A stretch of 23,340 nucleotides of DNA from Patescibacteria group bacterium (GCA_023485925.1 JAMDAJ010000023.1:1-23340); one strand, 5' to 3'. Counted from the first letter of the stretch, positions 15,077 to 22,222 are shown. The notes: generated from the sequence alone by a model not told the origin. Numbers and translations: made by a program.

Positions 15077-17886
15077 CCGTTCATGTGAAAATTTCCAAAC
15101 GTCGCAACCTCGCGCTGTATCAAACGGCGGCTTTGATAATGCCTTTTGCCGTGCGCCGAAGAAATCGGTTCGATATGCGCATTCAAATCCGCCGGCGTCG
15201 CCTTACTCTCTTTGAGCGTTGCGCGTGTCGCATTGCACACCTGCCACAGCGGCTTGTTGGAGCTTTGGCCACAGCGCGCATGGGCGTGGTTTGGAATTTC
15301 CGGCCGTTAATGCGCCGCGTCAGCGCCGCCTTACTCATTTTGGGCGCCCTCAATTCCTACGGGCTGGCGTCGATCTCTCAAACCCTTGCCTATTTCAATG
15401 ATGAGGAAAGTAATTTAAGCAATACTGTTACGGTCGGGACTTTGGATTTTAGTCTGAATTCGCCCGCGGATTTTTCGCCGGCAACTTTGAATCCAGGAGA
15501 TACTTCCAGCCGGACCGTCGATGTTTCAAACGATGGTAGTTTAGATTTTCAATACACTGTGAGGGCGCAGGCCACTAGCGGCGATACCGATCTGTGTCAG
15601 GCCCTGACCTTGCAGGCCAGTTTGGGTGCTACATCAGTTTACAGCGGTTTGCTTTTGGATTTTATTTCCGCCACCACGACATTCGATATTCTTACACCGG
15701 ATTGGCATTTTGTCGTGGGCCTGCCGGCAGGCGCCGCTGACAGTTTGCAGGACAAATCCTGCGGATTTAAATTCGTTTATAACGGCTGGCAGGAAGGTTT
15801 AGTTGATGGCAGCACGGGTTTTGTGGACAGCGAGGAAATCGCCAATATTGTCAATTCCGGAAACTGGTCCGACGGCGGAGTTTTTGTAAGCGGTTACGCC
15901 GTCTTTGGCGCCAGTGATGTCAGTGATACGCATGAAACGGAGACGGGCAATAATACTTCCGTATTCATAGGGATGGTTGGAAGCAATCGGAGCGTTGATG
16001 TGGGCGGCGGTAATTTTAGTCAAGGCATCCGGGCGCGCGCCAACGTGACGGTAGGCAATAACAGCGAGATCGGCACGGGTGGAGTGATCGCCAACGGTTC
16101 CGTCACCTTAGGCGGTGGTGTAGATACTAACGGCAAGGTGCAGGGGGCGAGCATTTCCGTGGGCAACAATTCCGATTTATACGACGATGCGGTTTCCGGC
16201 GGTGTGTTCGCGATCGGTGGCGGTACGCAGGCCCATCAGGATGTGGACGCTCAGAGCGCGGATTTGGGCAATAACAGTGACATTTTAGGGACTTTGACGT
16301 TGCCGACTTCTGTGTCACCGACATTGGGCAGTGGTGCTACAGTGGGGAGTTTGGTCAATGGCACGCCAGCTACCCCGGATACGGTTTCGACCGTCAGTCT
16401 GCCTGCGCCCAATAGCTTTAGTGCAAGTAACGACGCTGGTAAGGATATTAATATTGTGGCCGAGAATTCGCCGTTAACTTTGCCTCCGGGCATTTACCGC
16501 AACCTGACCAGTAATAGTAATGTGAGCTTGAATTTAAGTGCTGGAACTTACGTGTTCCAAAGCGTACTTTTAGGCGGTGGCAATACGATTAACGCGGACG
16601 CCGGCGCGGGCAAAATCTTGATTTTTGTGGAAGGCGATTTTGAAACCGGCAGCAATCTGTCATTTAATTTAACTGGCGGTGCGGCCGAGGACGTATACTT
16701 GGAAGCGGGTGGGAGCGTCCTACTGGGCGGCGGCGACTGGTATGGCACGATTTATTCTACCGAAGGGAGTGATCCCGGTGCTTTTGGCGTGGTGACCGGC
16801 AATAACGTAGATGTGTGGGGCGGCCTATACAGTCGTGAGCAGGTGAAGCTCGGCGGCGGCAACAATGTGACTTTGGTGGGCCCTTATTTTGGCACTTATT
16901 CAGCGCCTATTTCCTTGGATAGTGTGATTTTGAATGAAATTTACGCGCACCCTAATAGCGCAGATGCGGCACCGAATAATCGCGAGTGGATTGAACTTTA
17001 CAACAATGCCACTGGTTCTATCGATGTAATTGGCTGGAAAATTTCTGAAATGTCGGGCTCAAGCGAGGCGTTCTATTCGGTGGTGGCCGCGTGCCCTTCC
17101 TCGCCTTCCGGAAAAATTGCGCCTTACGGCGGAGCGAGTACCGTAATCGCTTCCGGAGGCTTGCTGGTTCTGCAGTTCTGTCCGTCTTCCGCGGTTTTGA
17201 ACGACAGCGGGGATGCGGTACGGCTGTACGATGCTTCCAACATGTTTCTGGATGGGCACGCCTATCCCAGCACCGCGGTTCGTAAGTCACATACTCGCGT
17301 GCCGGATGGAATTGGCATGTGGGTGGATCCGGAGCCAACGCCGGGACAGCCGAATCGCGTGAGCATGCAAGATTTGATAGATGCCGGTTTAGACGAAACG
17401 GCGATAAATAAAATCATAGAATTGCTGGCTGCGCGCGGTGAAATATTGGTAAGTGAAGAGGGTGACATTTCCGCAACCGATGGGAGCCAGGCAAGCCCGC
17501 TTGGTAATTTACAAACAGCCGATACGCCGTTTATTACAGAATCCCCGGTAGTGGGTGATACCAGCACTCCGGAAGTTTTGAAAACAGATGAGCCGGCAAT
17601 AGAAAGCGTGTCGCCGCCAACGGAAGAAAACGAGGAGATAGTAAGCGACGAGCTGCAAGCCGCCGATCCTGGCTCGGCAGCTGAACCTGCTGAAACGGAA
17701 GAAGCGCCCGATGCCGTTTTGCCGGAGGAAACCGTTATCGAACCCCAAGCCATCGAGCCGGAGGCGGAAGAGCAGCTGGCCGAGTTGGAGTCGCTTGCGC
17801 CCGAGCCGTCGCCCGAAGCCATTATCAGCGAACCGCCGGCGCCCGCGCCGGAAGTGGTCGTGCCCGTGGAAGGGAGCGGAGAATGA
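15073..17886 (+). CDS. Large exported beta-repeat and lamin-tail protein with SipW-type signal
   Basis: The protein has 937 residues and is translationally coupled to sipW by ATGA. The first 80 residues are very Arg-rich (about 18 Arg), then LILGAL...ISQTLAYFNDEESNLSNTV, a SipW-type signal and cleavage region. A TasA-like beta-sandwich follows (about 110-290). From about 320 to 610 it is a Gly/Asn-rich repeat with alternating VGNNS and LGGG motifs, probably a beta-helix of the polymer-forming or ice-binding-like kind. A lamin-tail domain spans about 616-735 (LNEIYAHPNSADAAPNNREW). The C-terminus (about 800-937) is a Pro/Glu-rich acidic tail with no membrane helix. ATG 15280 or 15310 are alternative starts that would remove the Arg-rich extension, but neither has a good ribosome site. 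An extracellular structural role is inferred. Confidence 0.8.
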   Translation: MTVHVKISKRRNLALYQTAALIMPFAVRRRNRFDMRIQIRRRRLTLFERCACRIAHLPQRLVGALATARMGVVWNFRPLMRRVSAALLILGALNSYGLASISQTLAYFNDEESNLSNTVTVGTLDFSLNSPADFSPATLNPGDTSSRTVDVSNDGSLDFQYTVRAQATSGDTDLCQALTLQASLGATSVYSGLLLDFISATTTFDILTPDWHFVVGLPAGAADSLQDKSCGFKFVYNGWQEGLVDGSTGFVDSEEIANIVNSGNWSDGGVFVSGYAVFGASDVSDTHETETGNNTSVFIGMVGSNRSVDVGGGNFSQGIRARANVTVGNNSEIGTGGVIANGSVTLGGGVDTNGKVQGASISVGNNSDLYDDAVSGGVFAIGGGTQAHQDVDAQSADLGNNSDILGTLTLPTSVSPTLGSGATVGSLVNGTPATPDTVSTVSLPAPNSFSASNDAGKDINIVAENSPLTLPPGIYRNLTSNSNVSLNLSAGTYVFQSVLLGGGNTINADAGAGKILIFVEGDFETGSNLSFNLTGGAAEDVYLEAGGSVLLGGGDWYGTIYSTEGSDPGAFGVVTGNNVDVWGGLYSREQVKLGGGNNVTLVGPYFGTYSAPISLDSVILNEIYAHPNSADAAPNNREWIELYNNATGSIDVIGWKISEMSGSSEAFYSVVAACPSSPSGKIAPYGGASTVIASGGLLVLQFCPSSAVLNDSGDAVRLYDASNMFLDGHAYPSTAVRKSHTRVPDGIGMWVDPEPTPGQPNRVSMQDLIDAGLDETAINKIIELLAARGEILVSEEGDISATDGSQASPLGNLQTADTPFITESPVVGDTSTPEVLKTDEPAIESVSPPTEENEEIVSDELQAADPGSAAEPAETEEAPDAVLPEETVIEPQAIEPEAEEQLAELESLAPEPSPEAIISEPPAPAPEVVVPVEGSGE

Positions 17887-19211
17887 AATCTATGAAGAAG
17901 TTGACGCTTACAACTCTATTATCCGGCACCAGCGCCATAGTCATCGCGTTTGCGGTTTTGGCTTTACCCAGCTTTGCCCAGGCCGTGACAAATTTAGAAG
18001 TGACTTTTTCTCCGAACCCGTTATTTAACGAAGGGAATTTCACGCCCGGCGAAACGGCCACGGGGCAGATCACGGTAAAGAACAACTCCGCCGAAACCCA
18101 AGAAATGCAAATTGAGGCGGTGAATCAAAGCAACTCAGGCGGTTTGGCTCAACAGCTGACTTTTGAGGTGAAGCAGGGCGCGACGGTATTGTATTCCAAA
18201 ACCTTGAAAGAATTTTTTGACGCCGGCGAGGTGTATTTGTCCGATTTATCCAGCGGCGGCAGCGCACAGTATGATTTGAGCGTGATTTTCCAATCGGGAA
18301 GCGGCAACGAGTTTCAAGGCAAGGCCGTAGGATTCGATTTGACCATCGGTTTTGCCGGACAGAAAGGTTCCGGTGACGAGGAAGTTACGATTTTCGGCAC
18401 CACGACCGGCGGGGGCGGCGGTGGGACGATGACCTGCAGCATCAGCGAAGGAAGCATAGGGGCGGGGGGCATCACCCAGAACCAAGCCGTGATCTCCTGG
18501 ACAACCACGACTTTCACCGACAGCCGGGTGGTGTATGCCGCTGCGGGCGAAAGTTTTACTTTTGATCTTTCCGCCTCGCCGAATTATGGCTATCCGCATT
18601 CGGTCTTTGATAGCACTCTGGTCACCGCTCACAATGTGAGTTTAACCGGCTTAAGCCCGGCGACCACTTACCATTACCGTGTGGTTTCCTGCAGTCCGTC
18701 TTCGGTAAGTTATCAGCACGAATTCACGACAGCCCAAGTGGCCGGCGAGCAGACCGGCGAGCAATCGGGCGGGGAGCCGGGTATTGGGGGCCAGGGCGGA
18801 AGCTTGGGTAATCCTCCCGCGGGCGGGCAGGTTTTGGGTGGCACGACCGGTGGCACGACCGGCGGAACATCGGGCGGGCAGGTCTTAGGTGAAGCGACGG
18901 AGGAAACTTCGGCTACCGGTCCGGAAGAAGGCGCGGGTTGTGAGGCGTATCCTTGGTGGTGGCTGGGGTATGTGGTTTACGTTTTGCTGCTCATCGTCGC
19001 GGTTTTGGTTTTTGGCAGATACTATTTGCCGGTTTCTTTGCTGATTTTTGTGGCGGCCGCGTTGTGGTGGTGGCTGGAGCCCTGCGGAAAACATTTGTGG
19101 TATTGGCCGGTGGGGGCATTGGCCGTTCTGCTTGGCGTCAGTATTTGGCGCCAAATGACTTTACCAAAAGACCAAGAGCCGCCGGTACAAAATCAGTCGT
19201 TGCCGATATAA
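17883..19211 (+). CDS. TasA-like / FN3-like surface protein with C-terminal membrane helices
   Basis: The protein has 442 residues; its start overlaps the previous stop (ATGA). The signal peptide ends near SFAQA (34). A beta-sandwich at 35-160 (LEVTFSPNPLFNEGNFTPGE, ending GKAVGFDLTIGF) resembles the TasA-like domains of its neighbours. After a Gly run comes a fibronectin-III-like domain, about 190-287 (QAVISWTTTTFTDSRVVY, LTGLSPATTYHYRV). A Gly/Thr/Gln linker with GGTTGGTTGGTSGG precedes three Trp-rich helices (about 360-430). It would be held in the membrane with its beta domains outside, a possible anchor for the fibre or coat made by the two upstream products. ATG at codon 4 (17892) is an alternative start. 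A terminator follows. Confidence 0.8.
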   Translation: MKSMKKLTLTTLLSGTSAIVIAFAVLALPSFAQAVTNLEVTFSPNPLFNEGNFTPGETATGQITVKNNSAETQEMQIEAVNQSNSGGLAQQLTFEVKQGATVLYSKTLKEFFDAGEVYLSDLSSGGSAQYDLSVIFQSGSGNEFQGKAVGFDLTIGFAGQKGSGDEEVTIFGTTTGGGGGGTMTCSISEGSIGAGGITQNQAVISWTTTTFTDSRVVYAAAGESFTFDLSASPNYGYPHSVFDSTLVTAHNVSLTGLSPATTYHYRVVSCSPSSVSYQHEFTTAQVAGEQTGEQSGGEPGIGGQGGSLGNPPAGGQVLGGTTGGTTGGTSGGQVLGEATEETSATGPEEGAGCEAYPWWWLGYVVYVLLLIVAVLVFGRYYLPVSLLIFVAAALWWWLEPCGKHLWYWPVGALAVLLGVSIWRQMTLPKDQEPPVQNQSLPI

Positions 19212-19227
19212 CATTTTCGATTATATA

Positions 19228-19253
19228 AAAGGCGACTTTGTCCGCCTTTTTTA
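19228..19253 (+). terminator. Intrinsic terminator closing the surface operon
   Basis: AAAAGGCG (19228-19235) pairs with CGCCTTTT (19244-19251) around ACTTTGTC, within a run of six T. It lies 17 bp after the stop of the TasA/FN3-like gene. Confidence 0.9.
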
Positions 19254-19256
19254 TTG

Positions 19257-19805
19257 TCCCCACCGAGATTAAAACTCTGGGCTTTAGCCCAAGACTTTAG
19301 TACAATGGGAGCATATGACGGGGTACAAACACACAACTCATACGACCTACGACAACAAGTATCACATCGTCTGGATCACCAAATACCGCAAGCCGGTCTT
19401 AAAAGACGAAGTCGGCTACCGCCTGCGCGAGATCCTAAGGCAGATCTGCAGCACTGAGAAAGTGGATATCCTCAAGGGAGCGATCGGCCCCGATCATGTG
19501 CACATAATGCTCGAAATTCCACCTTACGTCGCCGTGTCCCGGATCGTCCAACACTTGAAAGACGAGAGCTCCCGCAAACTGCAGATGGAGTTCCCGTCCC
19601 TGCACAAACAATTCTGGGGCCAGCACCTCTGGCAGATCGGTTATTTCTGCAGCACGACCGGCGTCGTTAATGAAGTCACCGTCAGAAAGTATATCGAGGA
19701 ACAGGGCAAACTCGAGCAAGACGAGGACAAAACCTTCCTGGTTTTAGGTTGACTTGGAGTCAACCCCCACCTTCTTAAAGGCTCTGGACTTCAGTCCAGA
19801 GTGGT
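19257..19805 (+). mobile_element. IS200-type insertion sequence (tnpA only)
   Basis: One Y1 transposase gene is flanked by subterminal hairpins of matching design. The left hairpin is TGGGCTTTAGCCCA (19278-19291) within CTCTGGGCTTTAGCCCAAGA. The right hairpin is CTCTGGACT/AGTCCAGAG (19782-19801). Another hairpin, GTTGACT/AGTCAAC (19748-19764), overlaps the tnpA stop and may stop transcription. There are no inverted ends and no visible target duplication, as expected for this family. The exact ends are estimated. Confidence 0.7.
19315..19752 (+). CDS. tnpA: IS200/IS605-family transposase TnpA
   Basis: The 145-residue length is normal for IS200 TnpA. It cuts and joins single-stranded DNA at hairpin ends. 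The HUH motif is at 61-63 (GPDHVHIML) and the catalytic tyrosine is Y126 (VRKYIEEQ). YDNKYHIVWITKYRKPVL and GYFCSTTG are family hallmarks. All key residues are intact, so it may be active. ATG 19315 has GGGAG about 5 nt upstream and a TACAAT box just before. No tnpB follows. Bases 19683-19706 of this gene recur exactly at the right edge of the window within dnaK. The sequence resembles classical IS200 rather than the REP-associated RAYT group. Confidence 0.93.
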   Translation: MTGYKHTTHTTYDNKYHIVWITKYRKPVLKDEVGYRLREILRQICSTEKVDILKGAIGPDHVHIMLEIPPYVAVSRIVQHLKDESSRKLQMEFPSLHKQFWGQHLWQIGYFCSTTGVVNEVTVRKYIEEQGKLEQDEDKTFLVLG

Positions 19806-19846
19806 TTACTTTTATTTCCGATTGACCCCGTCTCCGCGGGATAGTC

Positions 19847-19930
19847 TGTCGTCCTGACTTTAGGTCAGGACCCACGTTCGGTGACAGATAACTGCGATCT
19901 GTTGGATCCTGAAACAAGTTCAGGATGACA
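19847..19930. repeat. Composite-hairpin repeat, divergent copy of the 69-bp family
   Basis: It begins TGTCGTCCTGA (19847-19857) and ends TCAGGATGACA (19920-19930), the same ends as the 69-bp repeats at 21801 and 22246. It contains hairpins GTCCTGAC/GTCAGGAC (19851-19871) and ATCCTGAA/TTCAGGAT (19906-19926) with an unrelated centre. It lies just beyond the IS200 right end. Confidence 0.7.
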
Positions 19931-19942
19931 AAGGAAAAAAGT

Positions 19943-20116
19943 CCTGTCTGTGCGGGGATGACAGGGTTCTGGACCCCACTTTCGTCGGGATGCTAACCCT
20001 GCCCTTCGCGAAGGGCTGACAGGGGATGGATCCCAGATCACGCTTCGCGTGTCTGGGATGAGGGGCTCTGGATCCCGGCTTTCGTCGGGATGCTAATCTC
20101 GCAAGGCGAGATTAGC
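19943..20116. repeat. Cluster of nested hairpin repeats before hrcA
   Basis: In order: CCTGTC/GACAGG (19943-19965); GCCCTTCGCGAAGGGC (20001-20016), a perfect 16-bp palindrome; a composite stem ATCCCAGA...CACGC/GCGTG...TCTGGGAT (20030-20059); ATCCCG/CGGGAT (20072-20091); and an 11-bp stem with a 3-nt loop, GCTAATCTCGC/GCGAGATTAGC (20092-20116). A direct repeat of about 29 bp, TCTGGA...TTTCGTCGGGATGCTAA, occurs at 19968-19996 and 20067-20096. Together with the previous repeat this fills the gene-free stretch 19806-20116; nothing coding is seen. Confidence 0.7.
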
Positions 20117-20138
20117 ACTTGACACGTCTGAGTGATAA
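20112..20138. promoter_or_regulatory. CIRCE operator (HrcA binding site)
   Basis: TTAGCACTT, 9 bp, GAGTGATAA matches the CIRCE consensus TTAGCACTC-N9-GAGTGCTAA at 16 of 18 positions. It overlaps the -35 box of the hrcA promoter, the usual arrangement for HrcA autorepression. Confidence 0.88.
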
Positions 20139-20147
20139 TGATAAATT
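20119..20147 (+). promoter_or_regulatory. Promoter of the hrcA-grpE unit
   Basis: A perfect TTGACA (20119-20124), 17 bp, then TAAATT (20142-20147). The -35 box lies inside CIRCE. The predicted leader before GTG 20175 is about 20 nt, without an obvious Shine-Dalgarno. Confidence 0.65.
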
Positions 20148-20174
20148 AAAACAGTAAATAGTAAGCTTTTAAGC

Positions 20175-20942
20175 GTGGCAAAAGCCCAAAACAAAGGCAT
20201 CACGCCGCGGCAGGCGAAGATCTTAGCCGCCATTGTAAAGGAAAACTGCGACACCGGCGAACCCGTGGGCAGTTTGCAGATCGTGGAACACGGCTATTTT
20301 GACTTGTCCGGACCAACCATCCGCAACGAGATGCAGGTTTTGGAAAAACTGGGTTATATCTACCAGCCGCATACTTCCGCAGGGCGCGTGCCCACGGACA
20401 AGGGTTTTCGGTATTTCGTCAATCAGTTGATGGACAAGGTAAAACTCACCCTGAAAGAGCGGGATATGCTCAAGCTGGAGCTTTTGAAACTCCAGGCCGT
20501 GCACGCCGAAATGGGCCGGCGTCTGACCAAACTATTGACCGAGCACAGCAAGCAGGCCAGCTTCGCCATTTTTCCGGAAGAAGTTTCCACCATGGGCATT
20601 TCCAAATTGATGGAGAACCCGGCGCTGCCTGCTGAAGACGCCCGCGAGATCGCTAATTTTTTCGACAACATCGATGAGTATGCCGAAAAAATGCTCAAAG
20701 ATTACGCGCCGGATAAAGAACCGCAGACTTTCATCGGCCGCGAACTCACCCTGTCCAAAAAATCCGATTACAGCATGATTGTCTCCGGCCTGCGCCTGCC
20801 TTCGGGCAAAACCGGCGTCATTGGCCTGGTGGGCCCTAAAAGTATGAAGTACGATAAAAACCTCGGGCTCGTCAAATATATCGCCAAGCTGTTCGGCGGC
20901 GCTGCTGTGGTTTTGCTATTAATTCAAGTTGTGAACCTATGA
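20175..20942 (+). CDS. hrcA: Heat-inducible transcription repressor HrcA (short form)
   Basis: HrcA binds CIRCE and represses chaperone genes. The N-terminal winged helix is clear: ITPRQAKILAAIVKENCDTG, LSGPTIRNEMQVLEKLGYIY, then QPHTSAGRVPTDKGFRYFV. The central GAF-like part is shortened; the C-terminus FIGRELTLSKKSDYSMIVSG...GVIGLVGPKSMKYDKNLGLV matches the family. The length is 255 aa, against about 340 in Bacillus, as often seen in reduced genomes. It starts at GTG 20175, the first start after the promoter that preserves the DNA-binding domain. The stop overlaps the grpE start (ATGA at 20939). A CIRCE element upstream indicates autoregulation. Confidence 0.93.
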   Translation: MAKAQNKGITPRQAKILAAIVKENCDTGEPVGSLQIVEHGYFDLSGPTIRNEMQVLEKLGYIYQPHTSAGRVPTDKGFRYFVNQLMDKVKLTLKERDMLKLELLKLQAVHAEMGRRLTKLLTEHSKQASFAIFPEEVSTMGISKLMENPALPAEDAREIANFFDNIDEYAEKMLKDYAPDKEPQTFIGRELTLSKKSDYSMIVSGLRLPSGKTGVIGLVGPKSMKYDKNLGLVKYIAKLFGGAAVVLLLIQVVNL

Positions 20943-21424
20943 GTGATGAAGCACAGCAGAAACCGGGGGAAGCACAGTCGCCGCCGGAGCCGCAAGACTG
21001 GCACGCCAAAGCCGAAGAGTATCTGAACGCCTGGAAGCGCGCCGCCGCGGATTTTGAAAATTACAAGAAGCGCCGGCACAAGGAGGACCAGGCCCTTATC
21101 ATCTTTGCCCGTCTGCACGTTTTGGAACGGCTGCTGCCCATCTTCGAGGCCATTGAGCAATCATTGGCGCACGTGCCCCAAGGCGAAGGGAGCGAGCAAT
21201 GGAAAAAAGGGATGGAGGAAACTTTAAAACAATTGCACGCCGCGTTTTCGGACTTGGGCATTGAGAAGATCAAGACCGTCGGGGAAAAGTACGATCACGA
21301 ACTGCACGAAGCGGTGGAGATGGTGGAGGGCGGCGAATCGGGGCAGATCACGGAGGAGGTGGCGGCGGGATGGCGCATCAACGGCCAAACCGTGCGCCCG
21401 GCGAAGGTGAAAGTGGCCCGCTAA
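20939..21424 (+). CDS. grpE: Nucleotide exchange factor GrpE
   Basis: GrpE releases ADP from DnaK and so drives the chaperone cycle in the cytosol. The protein has 161 residues: an acidic, Pro-rich start, a long coiled-coil helix (about 20-60, with LNAWKRAAADFENYKKRRHK, the family signature region), a four-helix-bundle part (LLPIFEAIEQSL), and the C-terminal beta domain (GEKYDHELHEAV, then EVAAGWRINGQTVRPAKVKV). It is coupled to hrcA by a 4-bp overlap. dnaK lies about 0.9 kb downstream, separated by repeats and inserted genes rather than directly adjacent. Confidence 0.95.
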   Translation: MSDEAQQKPGEAQSPPEPQDWHAKAEEYLNAWKRAAADFENYKKRRHKEDQALIIFARLHVLERLLPIFEAIEQSLAHVPQGEGSEQWKKGMEETLKQLHAAFSDLGIEKIKTVGEKYDHELHEAVEMVEGGESGQITEEVAAGWRINGQTVRPAKVKVAR

Positions 21425-21425
21425 T

Positions 21426-21501
21426 GCGGGCCATCCCGAGCGGAGCCGAGGGATCTGTTATTATATATTTTGCGAAGATTCTGACTTCCGTCAGGATGAC
21501 A
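21426..21501. repeat. Composite-hairpin repeat after grpE
   Basis: The left half is CATCCCGAG...CGAGGGAT with pairing arms ATCCC/GGGAT. The right half is ATTCTGAC/GTCAGGAT ending TCAGGATGACA (21491-21501), the same right end as the 69-bp family. It starts two bases after the grpE stop and ends 8 bp before the GIY-YIG gene. Confidence 0.6.
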
Positions 21502-21508
21502 AAGAAAA

Positions 21509-21796
21509 ATGAGGCAGTACTTCGTATACATAATGACCAACGAAAGATACGGAACGCTGTATATCGGAGTTACCAGCGATCTTGTGAAGCGGGCATATGA
21601 GCATAAGAATGGTTTTGTTGAAGGGTTCACTGAAAAATATAAATTGCATCGGTTGGTATATTATGAACAGACGGAAAACGTGACCGCGGCGATAGAAAGG
21701 GAGAAGCAACTCAAAACTTGGAAAAGGCAATGGAAGATTGAGCTGATTGATAAGTTCAATCCCGAGTGGAAAGACCTTTATAAAAAGATTATTTAA
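21509..21796 (+). CDS. Single-domain GIY-YIG nuclease-like protein
   Basis: The protein has 95 residues, the size of the small YhbQ-like GIY-YIG group. The motif appears as VYI (6-8) and YIG (18-20), with R28 and the later REKQLKTWKR and NPEWKDLY signatures. Such proteins have a nuclease fold; the role of this small group is poorly defined. ATG 21509 has no good Shine-Dalgarno. It is flanked by hairpin repeats with the same TCAGGATGACA end, and it interrupts the grpE-dnaK order, which suggests it arrived with or among the repeats. It could be expressed by read-through from the hrcA promoter. Confidence 0.85.
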   Translation: MRQYFVYIMTNERYGTLYIGVTSDLVKRAYEHKNGFVEGFTEKYKLHRLVYYEQTENVTAAIEREKQLKTWKRQWKIELIDKFNPEWKDLYKKII

Positions 21797-21800
21797 TAGT

Positions 21801-21869
21801 TGTCGTCCTGAACTTGATTCAGGACCTACTCGCAATTGCGTAGAGATCCTGACTTTCGTCAGGATGACA
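21801..21869. repeat. 69-bp composite-hairpin repeat, copy 1
   Basis: It starts TGTCGTCCTGA and ends TCAGGATGACA, which are terminal inverted repeats (10 of 11). Inside are hairpin GTCCTGAA/TTCAGGAC, palindrome CGCAATTGCG and hairpin ATCCTGAC/GTCAGGAT. It is identical over all 69 bases to copy 2 at 22246-22314, in the same orientation. Both copies have TTTAATA on the left flank. Confidence 0.9.
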
Positions 21870-21876
21870 AAAGTTG

Positions 21877-21918
21877 ATTCCCGCCGGAGTTTACCTCGTC
21901 AGATGGCAGGGCGGGAAT
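21877..21918. repeat. Inverted repeat ATTCCCGCC/GGCGGGAAT
   Basis: A perfect 9-bp stem (21877-21885 with 21910-21918) encloses a 24-nt loop. It is a different hairpin class from the 69-bp repeats and lies 7 bp after copy 1. Confidence 0.65.
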
Positions 21919-21929
21919 GATAAGAGTTT

Positions 21930-21960
21930 AAAAAAAGGCCGCGTTCGTTCTGGCCGGAAA
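21930..21960 (-). terminator. Candidate terminator of the small membrane-protein gene
   Basis: On the minus strand GGCC (21952-21955) pairs with GGCC (21937-21940), followed by seven T (complement of 21930-21936). It lies about 25 bp after the stop at 21985. The stem is short, so strength is uncertain. Confidence 0.5.
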
Positions 21961-21984
21961 GCGTGAACAGAATGCGGGTGCAGC

Positions 21985-22167
21985 TCATTCTTGCCGTTCC
22001 TGTGTCTCATCGCGACCCTGGATGCGGCCGAAGCCGTAGGCCACCAACAGGAGCGTGAGGGCACCGCTGACGATTATGATGTACATAGTGGGTACGAGTT
22101 TCGTCAGCGTGGAGCCAATGAATGCTCCGAGGGACAACAGAGAGAACTGGACGTGGTTGTGGCGCAT
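21985..22167 (-). CDS. Small membrane protein (60 aa) under a consensus promoter
   Basis: The protein has 60 residues with two hydrophobic segments, about 8-26 (FSLLSLGAFIGSTLTKLV) and 28-48 (MYIIIVSGALTLLLVAYGFG), and a charged tail, GRIQGRDETQERQE. I do not recognise it. It is supported by expression signals rather than homology: a perfect promoter upstream, a strong GGGGGAG ribosome site 4 nt before ATG 22167, and a terminator candidate after the stop. It is opposite in strand to the heat-shock genes and lies between two identical 69-bp repeats, so it may be cargo of a repeat-bounded unit. Confidence 0.65.
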   Translation of the reverse strand: MRHNHVQFSLLSLGAFIGSTLTKLVPTMYIIIVSGALTLLLVAYGFGRIQGRDETQERQE

Positions 22168-22193
22168 ATAACTCCCCCTATTACGATCGAAAC

Positions 22194-22222
22194 ATTATAT
22201 AGACAGCAGTATAATATGTCAA
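22194..22222 (-). promoter_or_regulatory. Perfect consensus sigma70 promoter of the 60-aa gene
   Basis: On the minus strand TTGACA (22217-22222), exactly 17 bp, TATAAT (22194-22199). The start is expected near 22187, about 20 nt before the ATG. Confidence 0.88.

Noticed and set aside
17262..17822. 186-aa Ser-rich minus-strand frame
   Set aside because: It is the antisense of the Glu/Pro/Ala-rich tail of the large exported protein; such low-complexity coding gives open frames on the opposite strand.
19315..19752. RAYT (REP-associated) transposase rather than IS200
   Set aside because: The YHIVWITKYRKPVL start and 145-aa length fit classical IS200 TnpA, and the element has its own end hairpins.
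19753..20116. TnpB or guide RNA of an IS605-type element
   Set aside because: No TnpB-like frame is present; the region consists of hairpin repeats only.
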